Position numbers and translations under genes: made by a program
In this document: piece by piece, positions 25,512-34,292 of the stretch
How the letters are laid out: each line of letters begins with the position of its first letter
How positions within the stretch are numbered: the stretch's first letter is position 1
The notes under the pieces: generated by a model
Told to the model about the DNA's origin: nothing
Database searches by the model: none
What the model saw: the letters and a program-made list of their open reading frames with translations, nothing else
From: Deltaproteobacteria bacterium
Lineage (GTDB): Bacteria; Desulfobacterota; Desulfobacteria; Desulfobacterales; Desulfatibacillaceae
Assembly (NCBI GenBank): GCA_016235345.1
Contig: JACRLG010000017.1
Span: 1 to 64,000, forward strand
Reading direction: 5' to 3'
DNA: 64,000 nucleotides

Positions 25512-27424
25512 TGAACGAAACGGACGTGAAGAAGGATTTCGAAGCGGCCTACGACGAGGCCGCCGCCCACTGGGACGGCTTTGTGGCCGAATCCAAAAAG
25601 GACCTTGCCTCCTTTCTGGGCGACCAGTGGGACCCCGTTGACAAGGCCTACCTGGCCTCCCAGCGCAGGACCGCCCTGGTATTCAACAAGATTCACAGGG
25701 TTGTGAAGCTGATCGAAGGCTACCAGAGAAAGAACCGCCTAAGCCTTAGGGTGGAGCCGGTGGAAGGCGCGGACGGGGCCACGGCAAGCCAGCTTTCGGC
25801 GGTGCTTTTGTGGCAGCTCTCGTACGGGAACGGCTACAACGTGCTCTCCGACGCCTTCGCCGGGGCGCTCGTGACCGGCATGAACCTGGTGCGGCTATCG
25901 CTGGATTACGCCGACGACCCCCTAAACGGCGACATCCGCATAAAGCGCCTGCCCTACAACCGCTTCCTTCTGGACCCCGCCTTCACCGAGCGCGACCTGT
26001 CGGACTGCAACCACGTGCTCACCCGCCATTACGCGGATAAATTTGCGCTTTCCGCCATGCTCCCGGCCCATTGCAGGAAGGCCGCCCTGTCCATCCGCCC
26101 CAGGGGCGCGGACGGCAAATATCCCCAAGGCCCCCGCCCGCGCGGCATGTCCAGCGAGGGCCTTTTCCGGGTGGACGAATTTTTCCGGCGCACCACAAGC
26201 GAGGTCACCGTCCTTCTGGACCCCGCCACCGGCCAGGCCGCGCGCTTTGAGGGTGATGACTCGGAACTGTCGGAAATCCTTCTGCTCATGCCGCATCTTT
26301 CGGTCTTTTCCTCCCTGGCCAAGGGGGTTTCCCACAGCATTCTGGTGGAGGGCGAGCTTGTCCATTCCGGGCCCGAACCCACGGGCCTGGGCGATTTCCC
26401 CTTCGTTCCGGTCATGTGCTTCTGGAACCCTGAGTCCGAGGACCCCCGCCGCCGCCTCCAGGGCATAGTCCGCAACATGCGCGACCCCCAGGCCGAGATC
26501 AACCGCCGCAGGAGCAAGATGCTGGACTACATGGACTCCCAGATCGCCTCCGGCTGGATCGTGAAGGACGGCTCGGTGGTGAACCGGGAGGCCCTGTACG
26601 GCACGGGCCAGGGAAAGGTGATCTGGATGAACTCCCAGAGCCAGCCCGGCGACGCCCAGAGGATCGACCCCCCGGAAATCCCCGCCGGGCTCTTTCAGCT
26701 CGCGGACATCCTGGACCGCGACATCATGGAAATCCCAGGGGCCAACTCGGAGCTCATGGGAATGCCCGAAGCTGGCGGCCAGCAGGTGGCGGGCATCCTC
26801 TCCAAGCTCCGGCAGGCGTCCGGCCTCACCATCCTCCAGGACATCTTCGACAACTACCGGCTGGCCAAGAAGATCACGGGCCAGAAGATGATCCGCATGA
26901 TCCAGGAAAATTACGGCCCGGAAAAAATCCGCCGCATCATGGGAAGCGAGCCCTCCGCCGAGTTCTACACGAAGGATTTCGGCAAGTACGACGCCCTGCC
27001 GGTGGAGGGGGTCCTTTCCGACACCCAGCGCCAGGTGCATTTCGCCCAGCTCGTGGAGATGAAAAAGCTCGGCGCGCCCATTCCCTGGGACGCCCTTATC
27101 GAGGCCTCGCCCCTGGAGAACCGGGAGAAGCTCCTTGAATCCATGAGAAACCAGGCCCTGGCCCAGGAGGCGCGGTCCCAGGCCGAAGCCCGCAGTAAAG
27201 GGGCCGCAGCCCTGGCCCAGGTCTCGGTGCAGCAGGCCCTCCTGGCCTCCCAGGCCCGTTCCCAGAAAATCCAGGAAACCCTTGCCGCCGGAAGGCTCAG
27301 GGCCGACCTGGCCCAGGCGGCGGAGCGCCTTGCCGAAGCCAGGAAAACCGAGGCCGAAACCGCCAGGGCCGCGAGGGAGCTTGTCGGCGCGGGCGAGGCC
27401 GCACCACAGGAGGACGCACGATGA
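25511..27424 (+). CDS. Phage portal protein (P22-like)
   Basis: A 637-aa protein resembling P22-type portals. The N-terminus has HWDGFVAESKKDLASFLGDQWDP and RTALVFNKIHRVVKLIEGYQRKNRLSLRVEPV, the usual opening of that family. A middle region has MRDPQAEINRRRSKMLDYMDSQIASGWIV, typical of portal proteins. The C-terminal 100 residues are Ala/Gln/Arg-rich and likely coiled coil (QALLASQARSQKIQETLAAGRLRADLAQAAERLAEARK), resembling a portal barrel extension. It overlaps the next gene by ATGA. Confidence 0.88.
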   Translation: MNETDVKKDFEAAYDEAAAHWDGFVAESKKDLASFLGDQWDPVDKAYLASQRRTALVFNKIHRVVKLIEGYQRKNRLSLRVEPVEGADGATASQLSAVLLWQLSYGNGYNVLSDAFAGALVTGMNLVRLSLDYADDPLNGDIRIKRLPYNRFLLDPAFTERDLSDCNHVLTRHYADKFALSAMLPAHCRKAALSIRPRGADGKYPQGPRPRGMSSEGLFRVDEFFRRTTSEVTVLLDPATGQAARFEGDDSELSEILLLMPHLSVFSSLAKGVSHSILVEGELVHSGPEPTGLGDFPFVPVMCFWNPESEDPRRRLQGIVRNMRDPQAEINRRRSKMLDYMDSQIASGWIVKDGSVVNREALYGTGQGKVIWMNSQSQPGDAQRIDPPEIPAGLFQLADILDRDIMEIPGANSELMGMPEAGGQQVAGILSKLRQASGLTILQDIFDNYRLAKKITGQKMIRMIQENYGPEKIRRIMGSEPSAEFYTKDFGKYDALPVEGVLSDTQRQVHFAQLVEMKKLGAPIPWDALIEASPLENREKLLESMRNQALAQEARSQAEARSKGAAALAQVSVQQALLASQARSQKIQETLAAGRLRADLAQAAERLAEARKTEAETARAARELVGAGEAAPQEDAR

Positions 27425-27804
27425 AAACGGAAAATGCGACACCCCGCCCTTCTGCGGACAATGTTCTTTTCCTGGGCCAGGCCAGGGACGAGCTGGCCCG
27501 CGAGCTGGCGAAAACCTTGACCCGCGTGGTTGAGGCCAACATGGGCCGGGATTCCTACTACATCCTGGTTCACGCCAAAAAGCACCCCTTCATACCCAAG
27601 ATGCTGCGCACGGTGGTGACCCTGCTTTCAGCCGAGCCGCCCCGGATGCTTAACACCATATGTTTCAGGATCGACAACCGCCAAGGCCGGGCCGAGCGCC
27701 TCTGGGTCCTGCCCCCGGACATTCCAAGGCCCATGTCCCTGGTGAGCCGGGATTTTGTCCCAGGCGTGGCAAAGGGGGCAGTGGGGATGCCCGTCATTTA
27801 TTGA
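27421..27804 (+). CDS. Hypothetical phage protein, 127 aa
   Basis: Starts MKTENATPRPSADNVLFLGQ, overlapping the portal stop codon. The middle has LARELAKTLTRVVEANMGRDSYYILVHAKKHPFIPKMLRTVV, a mix of helix and strand; the end is SRDFVPGVAKGAVGMPVIY. There is no signal or membrane segment. I do not recognise the family. Its place between portal and scaffold suggests a head-assembly role. Confidence 0.6.
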   Translation: MKTENATPRPSADNVLFLGQARDELARELAKTLTRVVEANMGRDSYYILVHAKKHPFIPKMLRTVVTLLSAEPPRMLNTICFRIDNRQGRAERLWVLPPDIPRPMSLVSRDFVPGVAKGAVGMPVIY

Positions 27805-27850
27805 TGGAAACCGTGGACATCATCTTAAACCTCAAAAGGAGCGACACTCA

Positions 27851-28558
27851 ATGAGCGAAGACTTTTCAACGGGCGTCAACGATCCGGGTTCCGCCGCCGG
27901 GAACCCAACGGAGGCGGCAGCCGAAAGCGCCGCGTCAAACATTCTGGAGGGCTCGCCGGAAGAGGCGGGCGTAGCGCGCGGAAGCGTGCCGGTCAGCGTG
28001 GTCCAGGCCCTGCGCCGCGAGATGGGCCGCATTCGGGAGGAGAACCGCCTCTACCAGGCGGCGCTCCTGGCAAGCCACGGAGCCGGAAGACCCGGCTCCG
28101 GCAGCCCTTCGGGGGCCTCGCCCTCCAAGGCCGCCCCGGAGGGCCACGATTCCGCGCGTTCCCTTTCCGAGCGCCTGGACAGGGTGAGCCGGGAAATGGC
28201 CTTCATGCGCTTTTCAGGCGATCACCCGGACTTCATCGAGGCCATCAACACCCACCTTCCCGCAATGATCCGGGAAAAACCGGGGCTTCTGAAAAGCCTT
28301 CTGAAAAGCCCCAACCCCCTTGCCGCAGCCTTCGACATGGTGGCGAAAAGCGAGCCCTACAGGGCCTCAAGGGCCAAGGCGGGCGCGAAAGGCCCGGACG
28401 ACCTTGCAAGCGCCGTCAGCCGCATTCTGAAAAACGCCGAAAAGGCGGGAGCGGCTGGCACCGGAGGGCGCGCGCCCTTCTCCCCGGCGGACAGAATCCG
28501 CAGCATGACCAGCGAGGAGTTCCGGGCGTTTACGGAGCAGGTCAAGGCCCAAGGATAG
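27851..28558 (+). CDS. Putative scaffolding/head-assembly protein
   Basis: A 235-aa protein from MSEDFSTGVNDPGSAAGNPT. The N-terminal 50 residues are low-complexity Ala/Glu; VVQALRREMGRIREENRLYQAALLAS is a short coiled coil; then a Gly/Ser/Pro-rich linker; then SLSERLDRVSREMAFMRFSGDHPDFIEAINTHLPAMI. The low-complexity, helical build and location directly before the capsid gene fit scaffolding proteins. AAAAGGAG lies upstream of the chosen ATG. The gene ends one base before a half palindromic element. Confidence 0.65.
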   Translation: MSEDFSTGVNDPGSAAGNPTEAAAESAASNILEGSPEEAGVARGSVPVSVVQALRREMGRIREENRLYQAALLASHGAGRPGSGSPSGASPSKAAPEGHDSARSLSERLDRVSREMAFMRFSGDHPDFIEAINTHLPAMIREKPGLLKSLLKSPNPLAAAFDMVAKSEPYRASRAKAGAKGPDDLASAVSRILKNAEKAGAAGTGGRAPFSPADRIRSMTSEEFRAFTEQVKAQG

Positions 28559-28633
28559 CAGGCTGTCCAAAAACGCAACGAATCAACCAACGACCTTTGA
28601 ATCATTACTGCCTGCTTAAAAAGGCAAAACTCA
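28559..28633. repeat. Half-element of the dispersed palindrome plus spacer
   Basis: CAGGCTGTCCAAAAACGCAA directly follows the TAG of the scaffold-like gene and matches one end of the dispersed element, in the usual gene-3'-end orientation. The rest up to 28633 is anonymous. Confidence 0.55.
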
Positions 28634-28757
28634 AAGCCTGGATAAAAACGATGAAATGCAAGGAAGAGCGAGGCGGGCGGGGAGGAGTAGTACTTTTCGT
28701 ACATGACGACCCGCCCGTCTCGGTCTGACGCCGCAGTTCGCGTTTTTAGACAGGCTT
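28634..28757 (+). repeat. Dispersed palindromic element, copy 5 (inside phage module)
   Basis: Complete: AAGCCTGGATAAAAACGATG, centre AGTACTTTTCGTACATGACG, end GCAGTTCGCGTTTTTAGACA then GGCTT. It lies between scaffold-like and capsid genes; the capsid ribosome-binding site AAGGAGG starts a few bases later. Confidence 0.9.
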
Positions 28758-28772
28758 ACAAGGAGGCTACAA

Positions 28773-29720
28773 ATGAGCGATACTCTCACCACCACCGCCC
28801 AGGTCGACCCCGCAGTGGCCCTTTTCTACGACCGCAACCTCATCGAGGCGGCCCGGCCCGAACTGGTTCACGAGGGCTGCGGCCAGTTCCGCCCCATCCC
28901 CAAAAAGAGCGGCAACACCATCAAGTTCCGCCGCTACTCCAACCTCTCGGTGGCCGACACTCCGCTCACCGAGGGCGTCACCCCTCCGGGCCAGGCCCTT
29001 GCAAAGACCGACATCACCGCCACCATCGCCTGGTACGGCGATTTCGTCCACGTCACCGACGTTGTGGACGCCACCGTGGAAGACCCCGAACTCACCGTGG
29101 CATCCCAGAAACTGGGGTTCCAGATGGGCCAGACCCGGGACAGGCTCGTGCGGGACGTGCTTGCAGCCTGCGCCTCAAGCTCCAACGCCCTGGGCGGATC
29201 CAACGGCAACACCCCCACCGAGGTCACCCGCGCCGACATCGACCGCGTGGTGAAGACCCTTCTTTCCGCCAACGCCAAGATGACCACCCCGGCCATCCCC
29301 GCCGGAAACGGCGTGGGCACCGCCCCCATCCGCAAGGCCTACTGGGGCATCGCCGACACCGACCTCGTGGACGACCTGGAGGCCGTAGCCGGGTTCAAGT
29401 CCGTTTCCGAGTACGCCTCCCAGTCCGGAACCGCCGAGGCCGAGTGGGGAGCCACGGGCAACGTGCGCTGGCTCATGACCAGCGAGGGCTACGTGACGAG
29501 CGCCACCCCGGCGGTCTACCACCTGCCCATCCTGGGCCGGGACGCCTACGGCGTGACCGATCTGGCAGAGGGAAGCGCCTCCAACATCATCAAGCCCTTC
29601 GGCAGCGCGGGCACCGCCGACCCCCTGAACCAGAGGGCCAGCTCCGGCTGGAAGATGGGGTTCGTGGCCAGGATACTCAACGACAACTTCATGCATGTGT
29701 TGAAAGTGACCCACTCCTAG
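28773..29720 (+). CDS. Major capsid protein, N4-gp56 family
   Basis: A 315-aa HK97-fold capsid protein of the N4-gp56 type. Characteristic parts are the opening DPAVALFYDRNLIEAARPELVHEGCGQ, KKSGNTIKFRRYSNLSVADTPLTEGVTPPGQ, the strand segment TATIAWYGDFVHVTDVVD, and the closing WKMGFVARILNDNFMHVLKVTHS. No delta domain or protease is nearby, as expected for this family, which uses a separate scaffold. AAGGAGG precedes the ATG by about 9 nt. Confidence 0.92.
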   Translation: MSDTLTTTAQVDPAVALFYDRNLIEAARPELVHEGCGQFRPIPKKSGNTIKFRRYSNLSVADTPLTEGVTPPGQALAKTDITATIAWYGDFVHVTDVVDATVEDPELTVASQKLGFQMGQTRDRLVRDVLAACASSSNALGGSNGNTPTEVTRADIDRVVKTLLSANAKMTTPAIPAGNGVGTAPIRKAYWGIADTDLVDDLEAVAGFKSVSEYASQSGTAEAEWGATGNVRWLMTSEGYVTSATPAVYHLPILGRDAYGVTDLAEGSASNIIKPFGSAGTADPLNQRASSGWKMGFVARILNDNFMHVLKVTHS

Positions 29721-29792
29721 CCAGGCCGTCCACAGGCGCGATCCGCTGTGTTGCGCTGCGCCTCGCGGCTCATCGCCTGTGATCGGCCTGGT
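29721..29792. repeat. Short palindrome related to the dispersed element, copy 6
   Basis: CCAGGCCGTCCACAGGCGCG at the left and CATCGCCTGTGATCGGCCTG at the right. The copy lacks the AGTACTTTTCGTAC centre and is only about 72 bp. It begins directly after the capsid stop codon. Confidence 0.6.
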
Positions 29793-29884
29793 CCAGCCGG
29801 ATTTGAGGTTTGAAGGAACACGGCAATGAAAAAGCGTCGGATTTCCAGAAACGGCGGTTTTGACGGTCATGGTTTTCAGAAGGG

Positions 29885-29904
29885 AGGCCCCCCTCCGGGG
29901 GCCT
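29885..29904 (+). terminator. Terminator-like hairpin after the capsid gene
   Basis: AGGCCCCC-CTCC-GGGGGCCT (8-bp stem, 4-nt loop) followed by TTTCC. It may partly end the heavy capsid transcript. The T-run is short, so termination efficiency is uncertain. Confidence 0.5.
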
Positions 29905-29939
29905 TTCCATCAATACCTTTAAAGGAAGGAGCAAGGGAC

Positions 29940-30209
29940 ATGGCGCAGACGGAAAAGGACCTGGGACCTCTGATTATGGTGAAGTTCGTGAACATCGAAT
30001 CCCCCGGAGTGGACATCCGCTTCAACTACCAGGGCAAAGACTACGGCCCGCTTTCGGACGGCGAGGTCTATGAGCTTCCAAGGGAGGTGGTGAAGCATCT
30101 GAACGGCCTTTCCACCCCCAGGCTGGAGTACCGCATCGACCCGGCCACCGGCCAGGCCCGCTCCGCCATGACCGGGCGGCTCAACAGGTTCGCCCTCCAG
30201 GAGGCCTGA
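29940..30209 (+). CDS. Hypothetical small phage protein, 89 aa
   Basis: From MAQTEKDLGPLIMVKFVNIE. It is predominantly beta (VDIRFNYQGKDYGPLSDGEVYELPREVVKHLNGLS), with ending TGRLNRFALQEA. This kind of small protein following a capsid gene is common in phages and is often a head-decoration or connector protein; the family is not recognised. AAGGAAGGAGC lies just upstream of the chosen ATG. The terminal GCC TGA is shared with the beginning of a palindromic element. Confidence 0.6.
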   Translation: MAQTEKDLGPLIMVKFVNIESPGVDIRFNYQGKDYGPLSDGEVYELPREVVKHLNGLSTPRLEYRIDPATGQARSAMTGRLNRFALQEA

Positions 30210-30321
30210 AAACGCGATCTCAAGTGTCAGGCTTCACGGCGCGGGTCGTCATGTACGGCAAGTACTATTCCTTCCCGCGCCGCTCGCCTTCCTTGCAGCT
30301 CATCGTTTTCAGTCCTCCTGG
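30202..30321 (-). repeat. Dispersed palindromic element, copy 7 (inside phage module)
   Basis: Begins GGCCTGAAAACGCGATCTCA, so the stop TGA of the preceding gene is inside the element. Its centre is ATGTACGGCAAGTACT and it ends CAGCTCATCGTTTTCAG. Same gene-relative orientation as copies 4, 8 and 9. Confidence 0.8.
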
Positions 30322-30392
30322 CCGAGCCTTTCGGCGAGCAGGTCAAGTCTCTGAAAAATTTCACATTTTGTAGGGCGTAATGGAGGCGACCA

Positions 30393-31034
30393 ATGGACTG
30401 GACCCTTTCCGATATCAAAAACAAGATCAGGCGGCTGACGGGCAGGCCCGACACAGGTGAACTCATTGATGCCGACCTCAAAAACGCCGTCAACCAGTAC
30501 TACAGGAACGTGCTTCCCCTGGAGATTCCGGCGGACGCCCTCCGGGGTTTCGCCTCCCAGGCGGTGGAAGTGGGCGACGGCGGCTCCTGGGTGCTTTCGC
30601 CCGACGTGATCTCCGTGGACCATCCCGTTTATCTGGTGGGGGCCGACGGGCTGGTGACCCCGGTGAACCTTTTCACCGCGCCGGTCACCTTTTTCCGGCT
30701 TCATCCCGAAGACGACACCATCCCAGGAACCCCCGAAGACCTCCTCATCTACGGGCGCACCCTCTTTCTGCGGCCCCTTGCCGACGCGGCCTTCACCCTG
30801 AAATACGCCGTTTACAGGCGTCCGGCGGCGCTGGCACTGGACACGGACAAGCCCCTCGATCCCGCCTGGGGGCCTTTGATCGCCTTCGGGGCTTCAATAG
30901 AGCTTTTGAAGGAATCGGGCGAGAGCGAGGAGGCCGCAAGCCTCACGGACCTCTACCGCTACCACCGCGACCTTTGCGGGCGCGGCAAAACCCTTTCCAC
31001 GCCCGAATCGGTCCGGGCGATTCCGAGGTTCTGA
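30393..31034 (+). CDS. Head-tail adaptor-like phage protein
   Basis: A 213-aa protein. The N-terminus MDWTLSDIKNKIRRLTGRPD and helix LIDADLKNAVNQYYRNVLPLEIP resemble P22 gp4/phage adaptor proteins that dock under the portal. A beta-rich middle and a C-terminal helical LIAFGASIELLKESGESEEAASLTDLYRYHRDL, typical of the adaptor group, follow. Located after the capsid set, as expected. The call rests on pattern and position. Confidence 0.6.
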   Translation: MDWTLSDIKNKIRRLTGRPDTGELIDADLKNAVNQYYRNVLPLEIPADALRGFASQAVEVGDGGSWVLSPDVISVDHPVYLVGADGLVTPVNLFTAPVTFFRLHPEDDTIPGTPEDLLIYGRTLFLRPLADAAFTLKYAVYRRPAALALDTDKPLDPAWGPLIAFGASIELLKESGESEEAASLTDLYRYHRDLCGRGKTLSTPESVRAIPRF

Positions 31035-31035
31035 C

Positions 31036-32229
31036 ATGGCCAACACAAGAGTCTGGAACGCGGCTTACGAATCCTCCCCGGCTGACGGCGACAACGTGAG
31101 CGAGGGGGCCGAGCGCATCAGAAACCTTAAAACAGACATCCGGGAGCGCCTTTCCAAAGACCACTTCATGGACCCTCTGGGAGCCGACGCCGACCATGGC
31201 GAACACGCCAGGGTCACCTTCAACGCCCCCCTTGAGGCGGACCCGGCCACGGTTGCGGAAAAGGGCTTCCTCTACACAAAGGACGTGTTGAACGCCGAAG
31301 AGGAGCTTAAAGCCGAGCTTTTCTGGAAGGACGAGGACGGCCACGCGCTCCAGGTGACCAGCGGCGGCGAGTTCGACGGCGACAGAATGGACATCGACTA
31401 CGAGCCCGCAAACTACGTGCCGGACGATTCCCCGGAGGAGGCCCTTGACGCGGATGACCTGGCCGCTCACTTGAAGGGCATAGACACGGCCCTTGCGGTG
31501 GCGGTCCTGGAGCACGGGTGCAGGCTTTCGGTGAACGCGGGAGACACCGAGCACGACGTGGACATTTCGGCGGGGCTCCGGGTGGACGGCGGCCACGACA
31601 CCATCATGCGCCTGGCCTCGCCGGTCACCAAGCGCATAGACGCGCCCTGGGCGGCGGGGACCAATGCCGGGGGCCTGGACGCGGGCAGCGTGGACGTCAA
31701 CCTGTGGTACCACCTCTACGTCATCAAGAACCCGGAAACCGGGGCCGTTGACGCGCTTTTTTCCACCTCCGCCTCGTCCCCCGCCATGCCCGAAGGCTTC
31801 ACAAAAAAGTGCCGGGTGGGGGCGGTGATGACCAACTCCTCCGCCAACCTGCGGGGCTTTGCCCAGGTGGGCGACCGCTTTTTATGGAAAGACCCGGTGC
31901 TGGATTTCGACGCGGCCTTCGGCGACACCAACGCCCACCTCATCACCGTGGCCTCCCCCACGGGTCTTAACTGCGAGGTGAAAATAAGGGCCTCGCACTC
32001 GGTTTCAACCACCCTCGTCTACATTTCAAGCCCCCTGGTGGACGACGAGGCCCCGGATTACACCGCAGCCCCCCTTGCCAACCTCCACGCGGGCGGCAGC
32101 GGCATGTACGAGGAGCTGGACGTCATAACCGACGAGGGCGCACGGGTCAGGGCAAGGGCCAACTCCACCACCACCCAGCTTAGGCTTCTCACCGTTGGCT
32201 GGCGCGATCCGGGCGGGAGGATGAACTGA
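31036..32229 (+). CDS. Hypothetical phage structural protein, 397 aa
   Basis: MANTRVWNAAYESSPADGDN opens a protein with a repetitive acidic N-terminal half and a beta-rich C-terminal half that includes VNLWYHLYVIKNPETGAVDALFSTSASSPAMPEGFTKKCRVGAVMT. This motif recurs in phage tail-fibre and tailspike-like proteins. No signal peptide. It starts one base after the adaptor stop and its own stop overlaps the next ATG (TGATG), so it belongs to the late operon. Confidence 0.6.
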   Translation: MANTRVWNAAYESSPADGDNVSEGAERIRNLKTDIRERLSKDHFMDPLGADADHGEHARVTFNAPLEADPATVAEKGFLYTKDVLNAEEELKAELFWKDEDGHALQVTSGGEFDGDRMDIDYEPANYVPDDSPEEALDADDLAAHLKGIDTALAVAVLEHGCRLSVNAGDTEHDVDISAGLRVDGGHDTIMRLASPVTKRIDAPWAAGTNAGGLDAGSVDVNLWYHLYVIKNPETGAVDALFSTSASSPAMPEGFTKKCRVGAVMTNSSANLRGFAQVGDRFLWKDPVLDFDAAFGDTNAHLITVASPTGLNCEVKIRASHSVSTTLVYISSPLVDDEAPDYTAAPLANLHAGGSGMYEELDVITDEGARVRARANSTTTQLRLLTVGWRDPGGRMN

Positions 32230-33770
32230 TGGCCTCATATAAGCCTCACCTAATAAGCGATTTTCGCGCGGGATTAAGGACGGACCTCGACCCCTGGCTC
32301 ACCCCGGCGGACGCCTTTCCGGTCCTCACCGACGCCATCCTGGAAAACGGCGTGGTGCGCCAGAGAAAGGGATTCACCGCCTTTGCCGACACCGGGGCGG
32401 GCAGGCCCATAACAGCGGTTCTGCACCATGTGAAGGACGACGGCTCGCGCCAGATGCTTGTGGCGGATACCACCAGGCTCTTCCGCTATTCCCCGGCAGG
32501 CGGCGAGCTGACGGCGGTGGACGCCGCCGACGCCTGGACCGGCGGTGGCCGCAACCTCATCTCCTGGGTCAACTGGAAGGGCCGGGTCTTCATGGCCAAC
32601 GGCAAGGACCCCTTGCGGTCCTACAACGGGGCCTTGGCCGACTGGGTGACCGTGGACCTTACGGGCGCGGGCTTAAACGAGCTTTCTTCCTGCGCCTTCG
32701 TGGAGGTCAACAAGGAGAGGCTCATCCTCTTCCGCACAACGGAAAACGGCGTGCGCCATCCCGCAAGGGCCAGGTGGTGCGCCGTGGGGAACCCGGATGA
32801 CTTTTCCGGCGACGAATACGTGGACGCCCCCACCGCCGAGTGGATACGCGGGGTCATGCGCCTTGGGGACGACATACTGGTCTTTTTCGACGAGTCGGTC
32901 TGGTGGCTCAAATACACCGGGGACCCGGCCCTTCCCTTTCGCTGGGAGCTGATGGATTCCGGTGCGGGCTCCGCCGCCCCCTTTTCCCTCATGAACCTCG
33001 GCAACAGTGTGATGGCCCTTTCCCGCGCGGGCCTCGTCATCACCGACGGAAGCTCCGTCAGCCGGATGGACCGGAAAATCCCCCACGCCGTGCTTTCGGT
33101 TTCCAGAAACTACACCGAAAAGGCCTTCGGGGCCCTTATTCCCGAAAGCCGCCAGGCCTGGCTCCTCTTTCCGGAAGGGGAGGCCGAAAGCCCCGACCGC
33201 GCCCTTGTTTACTCGCAGGACGACGCGGCCTTCGCCATGTTCCGGATTTCCGCCTCCTGCCTCGGGATGCGCTACGCGGGCGACGCGGCAATGGCCTGGA
33301 GCGCGGCCACCGGCGCGTGGGACTCCTGGATGGGCTCTTGGGTGGACTCCCTTGGCAGGGTGGGCTTTCCCGTCGCACTGGCGGGCCGGGAGGACGGAAC
33401 CGTGATGAGGCTGGTTTCGGGAAACGACGACCTGGGCGAACCGGTCAGGATGGAGGTCTCCTCCGGCCAGTGGAACCCCTACAAGGGCCAGGGCGCTTCC
33501 ACCCGCATGGGGCGGCTGGACCTACTGCTCGAAACCGACGGCGAAACCGCCCTTTTCGTGGATTTTTACATGGGCGGCTCCGAAACCCCCTACCTTGCCC
33601 GCACGGTCACGGTGAACACCAACGGGGCCAAGAAGTGGGTGAGGCTCTTTTCGGGAGCAGTTGCGGACTTCCACCGGGTGCGCATCCGCCATGAAACCCC
33701 CGGACGCGCCATAGGCATACATGCCGTCATGCCGTGGTTCGCCCCTGCGGGCAGAATGGCGGCGAACTGA
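32229..33770 (+). CDS. Phage stabilisation/hub-like beta-propeller protein
   Basis: A 513-aa protein from MASYKPHLISDFRAGLRTDL. Several beta-blade-like stretches recur, such as PITAVLHHVKDDGSRQMLVADTTRLFRYS, NLISWVNWKGRVFMANGKDPLRSYNG and WLLFPEGEAESPDRALVYSQDDAAFAMFR. This build and the position after adaptor genes fit the P22 gp10-like or tail-hub class of podoviruses. Confidence in the exact role is limited. Confidence 0.6.
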   Translation: MASYKPHLISDFRAGLRTDLDPWLTPADAFPVLTDAILENGVVRQRKGFTAFADTGAGRPITAVLHHVKDDGSRQMLVADTTRLFRYSPAGGELTAVDAADAWTGGGRNLISWVNWKGRVFMANGKDPLRSYNGALADWVTVDLTGAGLNELSSCAFVEVNKERLILFRTTENGVRHPARARWCAVGNPDDFSGDEYVDAPTAEWIRGVMRLGDDILVFFDESVWWLKYTGDPALPFRWELMDSGAGSAAPFSLMNLGNSVMALSRAGLVITDGSSVSRMDRKIPHAVLSVSRNYTEKAFGALIPESRQAWLLFPEGEAESPDRALVYSQDDAAFAMFRISASCLGMRYAGDAAMAWSAATGAWDSWMGSWVDSLGRVGFPVALAGREDGTVMRLVSGNDDLGEPVRMEVSSGQWNPYKGQGASTRMGRLDLLLETDGETALFVDFYMGGSETPYLARTVTVNTNGAKKWVRLFSGAVADFHRVRIRHETPGRAIGIHAVMPWFAPAGRMAAN

Positions 33771-33795
33771 CGGACGGGCTGAGGGCTTTCCGTAG

Positions 33796-33834
33796 GTTGG
33801 GTGGTTCCGGCCCGAAGGGCCGGGTTCACCCAAC
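33796..33834. repeat. REP-like hairpin R1
   Basis: GTTGGGTG...CACCCAAC outer stem (8 bp), symmetric gtt/gtt internal bulge, CCGGCCC-GAA-GGGCCGG inner stem. The outer stem is shared with the hairpin at 34029-34063, in which the internal bulge is aac/aac. Confidence 0.7.
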
Positions 33835-33889
33835 AATAGCGTCTTTTTAATGCAGGCAAAACAAAACAAGTAAAGCCCCGCGCTCCGTC

Positions 33890-33909
33890 ATTCCGGCGTA
33901 GGCCGGAAT
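33890..33909. repeat. REP-like hairpin R2
   Basis: ATTCCGGC-GTAG-GCCGGAAT: 8-bp perfect stem. This short hairpin type, with flank GTC and CCAG, is widespread in proteobacterial genomes (recalled, not searched). Confidence 0.6.
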
Positions 33910-33940
33910 CCAGTTCTTTGCTTTAAGCGCGGCATTCTGG

Positions 33941-33960
33941 ACCCCGGCTTTCGCCGGGGT
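33941..33960. repeat. Short REP-like palindrome, copy B
   Basis: ACCCCGGC-TTTC-GCCGGGGT with TCTGG before and GACGA after; same as copy A at 11937-11956 except two loop bases. Confidence 0.75.
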
Positions 33961-34028
33961 GACGACTCGCGGCAGGATGCCCGAATCACCTCATGCTAAA
34001 AATGGTTCATAGCCACCGATAGAGAATG

Positions 34029-34063
34029 TTGGGTGAACCTGCACTTCGTGCAGAACCACCCAA
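34029..34063. repeat. REP-like hairpin R4
   Basis: TTGGGTG-aac-CTGCAC-TTC-GTGCAG-aac-CACCCAA. Same outer arms as R1; together R1 and R4 bracket R2 and R3. Confidence 0.7.
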
Positions 34064-34109
34064 ACTACCAAGGCGCTCCGTTTTTTAGACGGGCGAATAA
34101 GGAGGCAAC

Positions 34110-34292
34110 ATGGCGAATCATCTCCCCCCCACGGTCCGTCTGGTCATGGACCTGGAAGGCGCGGCAAGCGGCGACCCGGCGCGGGTGAAGGCGAGCCTTT
34201 CCAGGCTCCTTCAGAGGCTCACCGGCGTTTACGAGGAAATCGCCCAGGTGGTGAACGAAAACTGGGAGAAGCGCAATGAGCCGTCCCCGTAA
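34110..34292 (+). CDS. Small helical phage protein, 60 aa
   Basis: From MANHLPPTVRLVMDLEGAAS; mostly helical with SLSRLLQRLTGVYEEIAQVVNENWEKR. It overlaps the next gene by 17 nt and has AAGGAGG upstream. No family recognised; such small proteins are common in late phage operons. Confidence 0.55.
   Translation: MANHLPPTVRLVMDLEGAASGDPARVKASLSRLLQRLTGVYEEIAQVVNENWEKRNEPSP

Larger units (their letters stand above)
33771..34109. other. 339-bp non-coding gap filled with REP-like palindromes
   Basis: Contains four separate GC-rich hairpins (33796-33834, 33890-33909, 33941-33960, 34029-34063) and a half copy of the dispersed element (TTTTTTAGACGGGC, ending near 34094), then the AAGGAGGCAAC ribosome-binding site of the next gene. 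No coding potential seen. Confidence 0.65.

Noticed and set aside
25922-27442. 506-codon open frame antisense to the portal gene
   Set aside because: Shadow frame; the portal protein has recognisable motifs throughout and tight overlaps with both neighbours.
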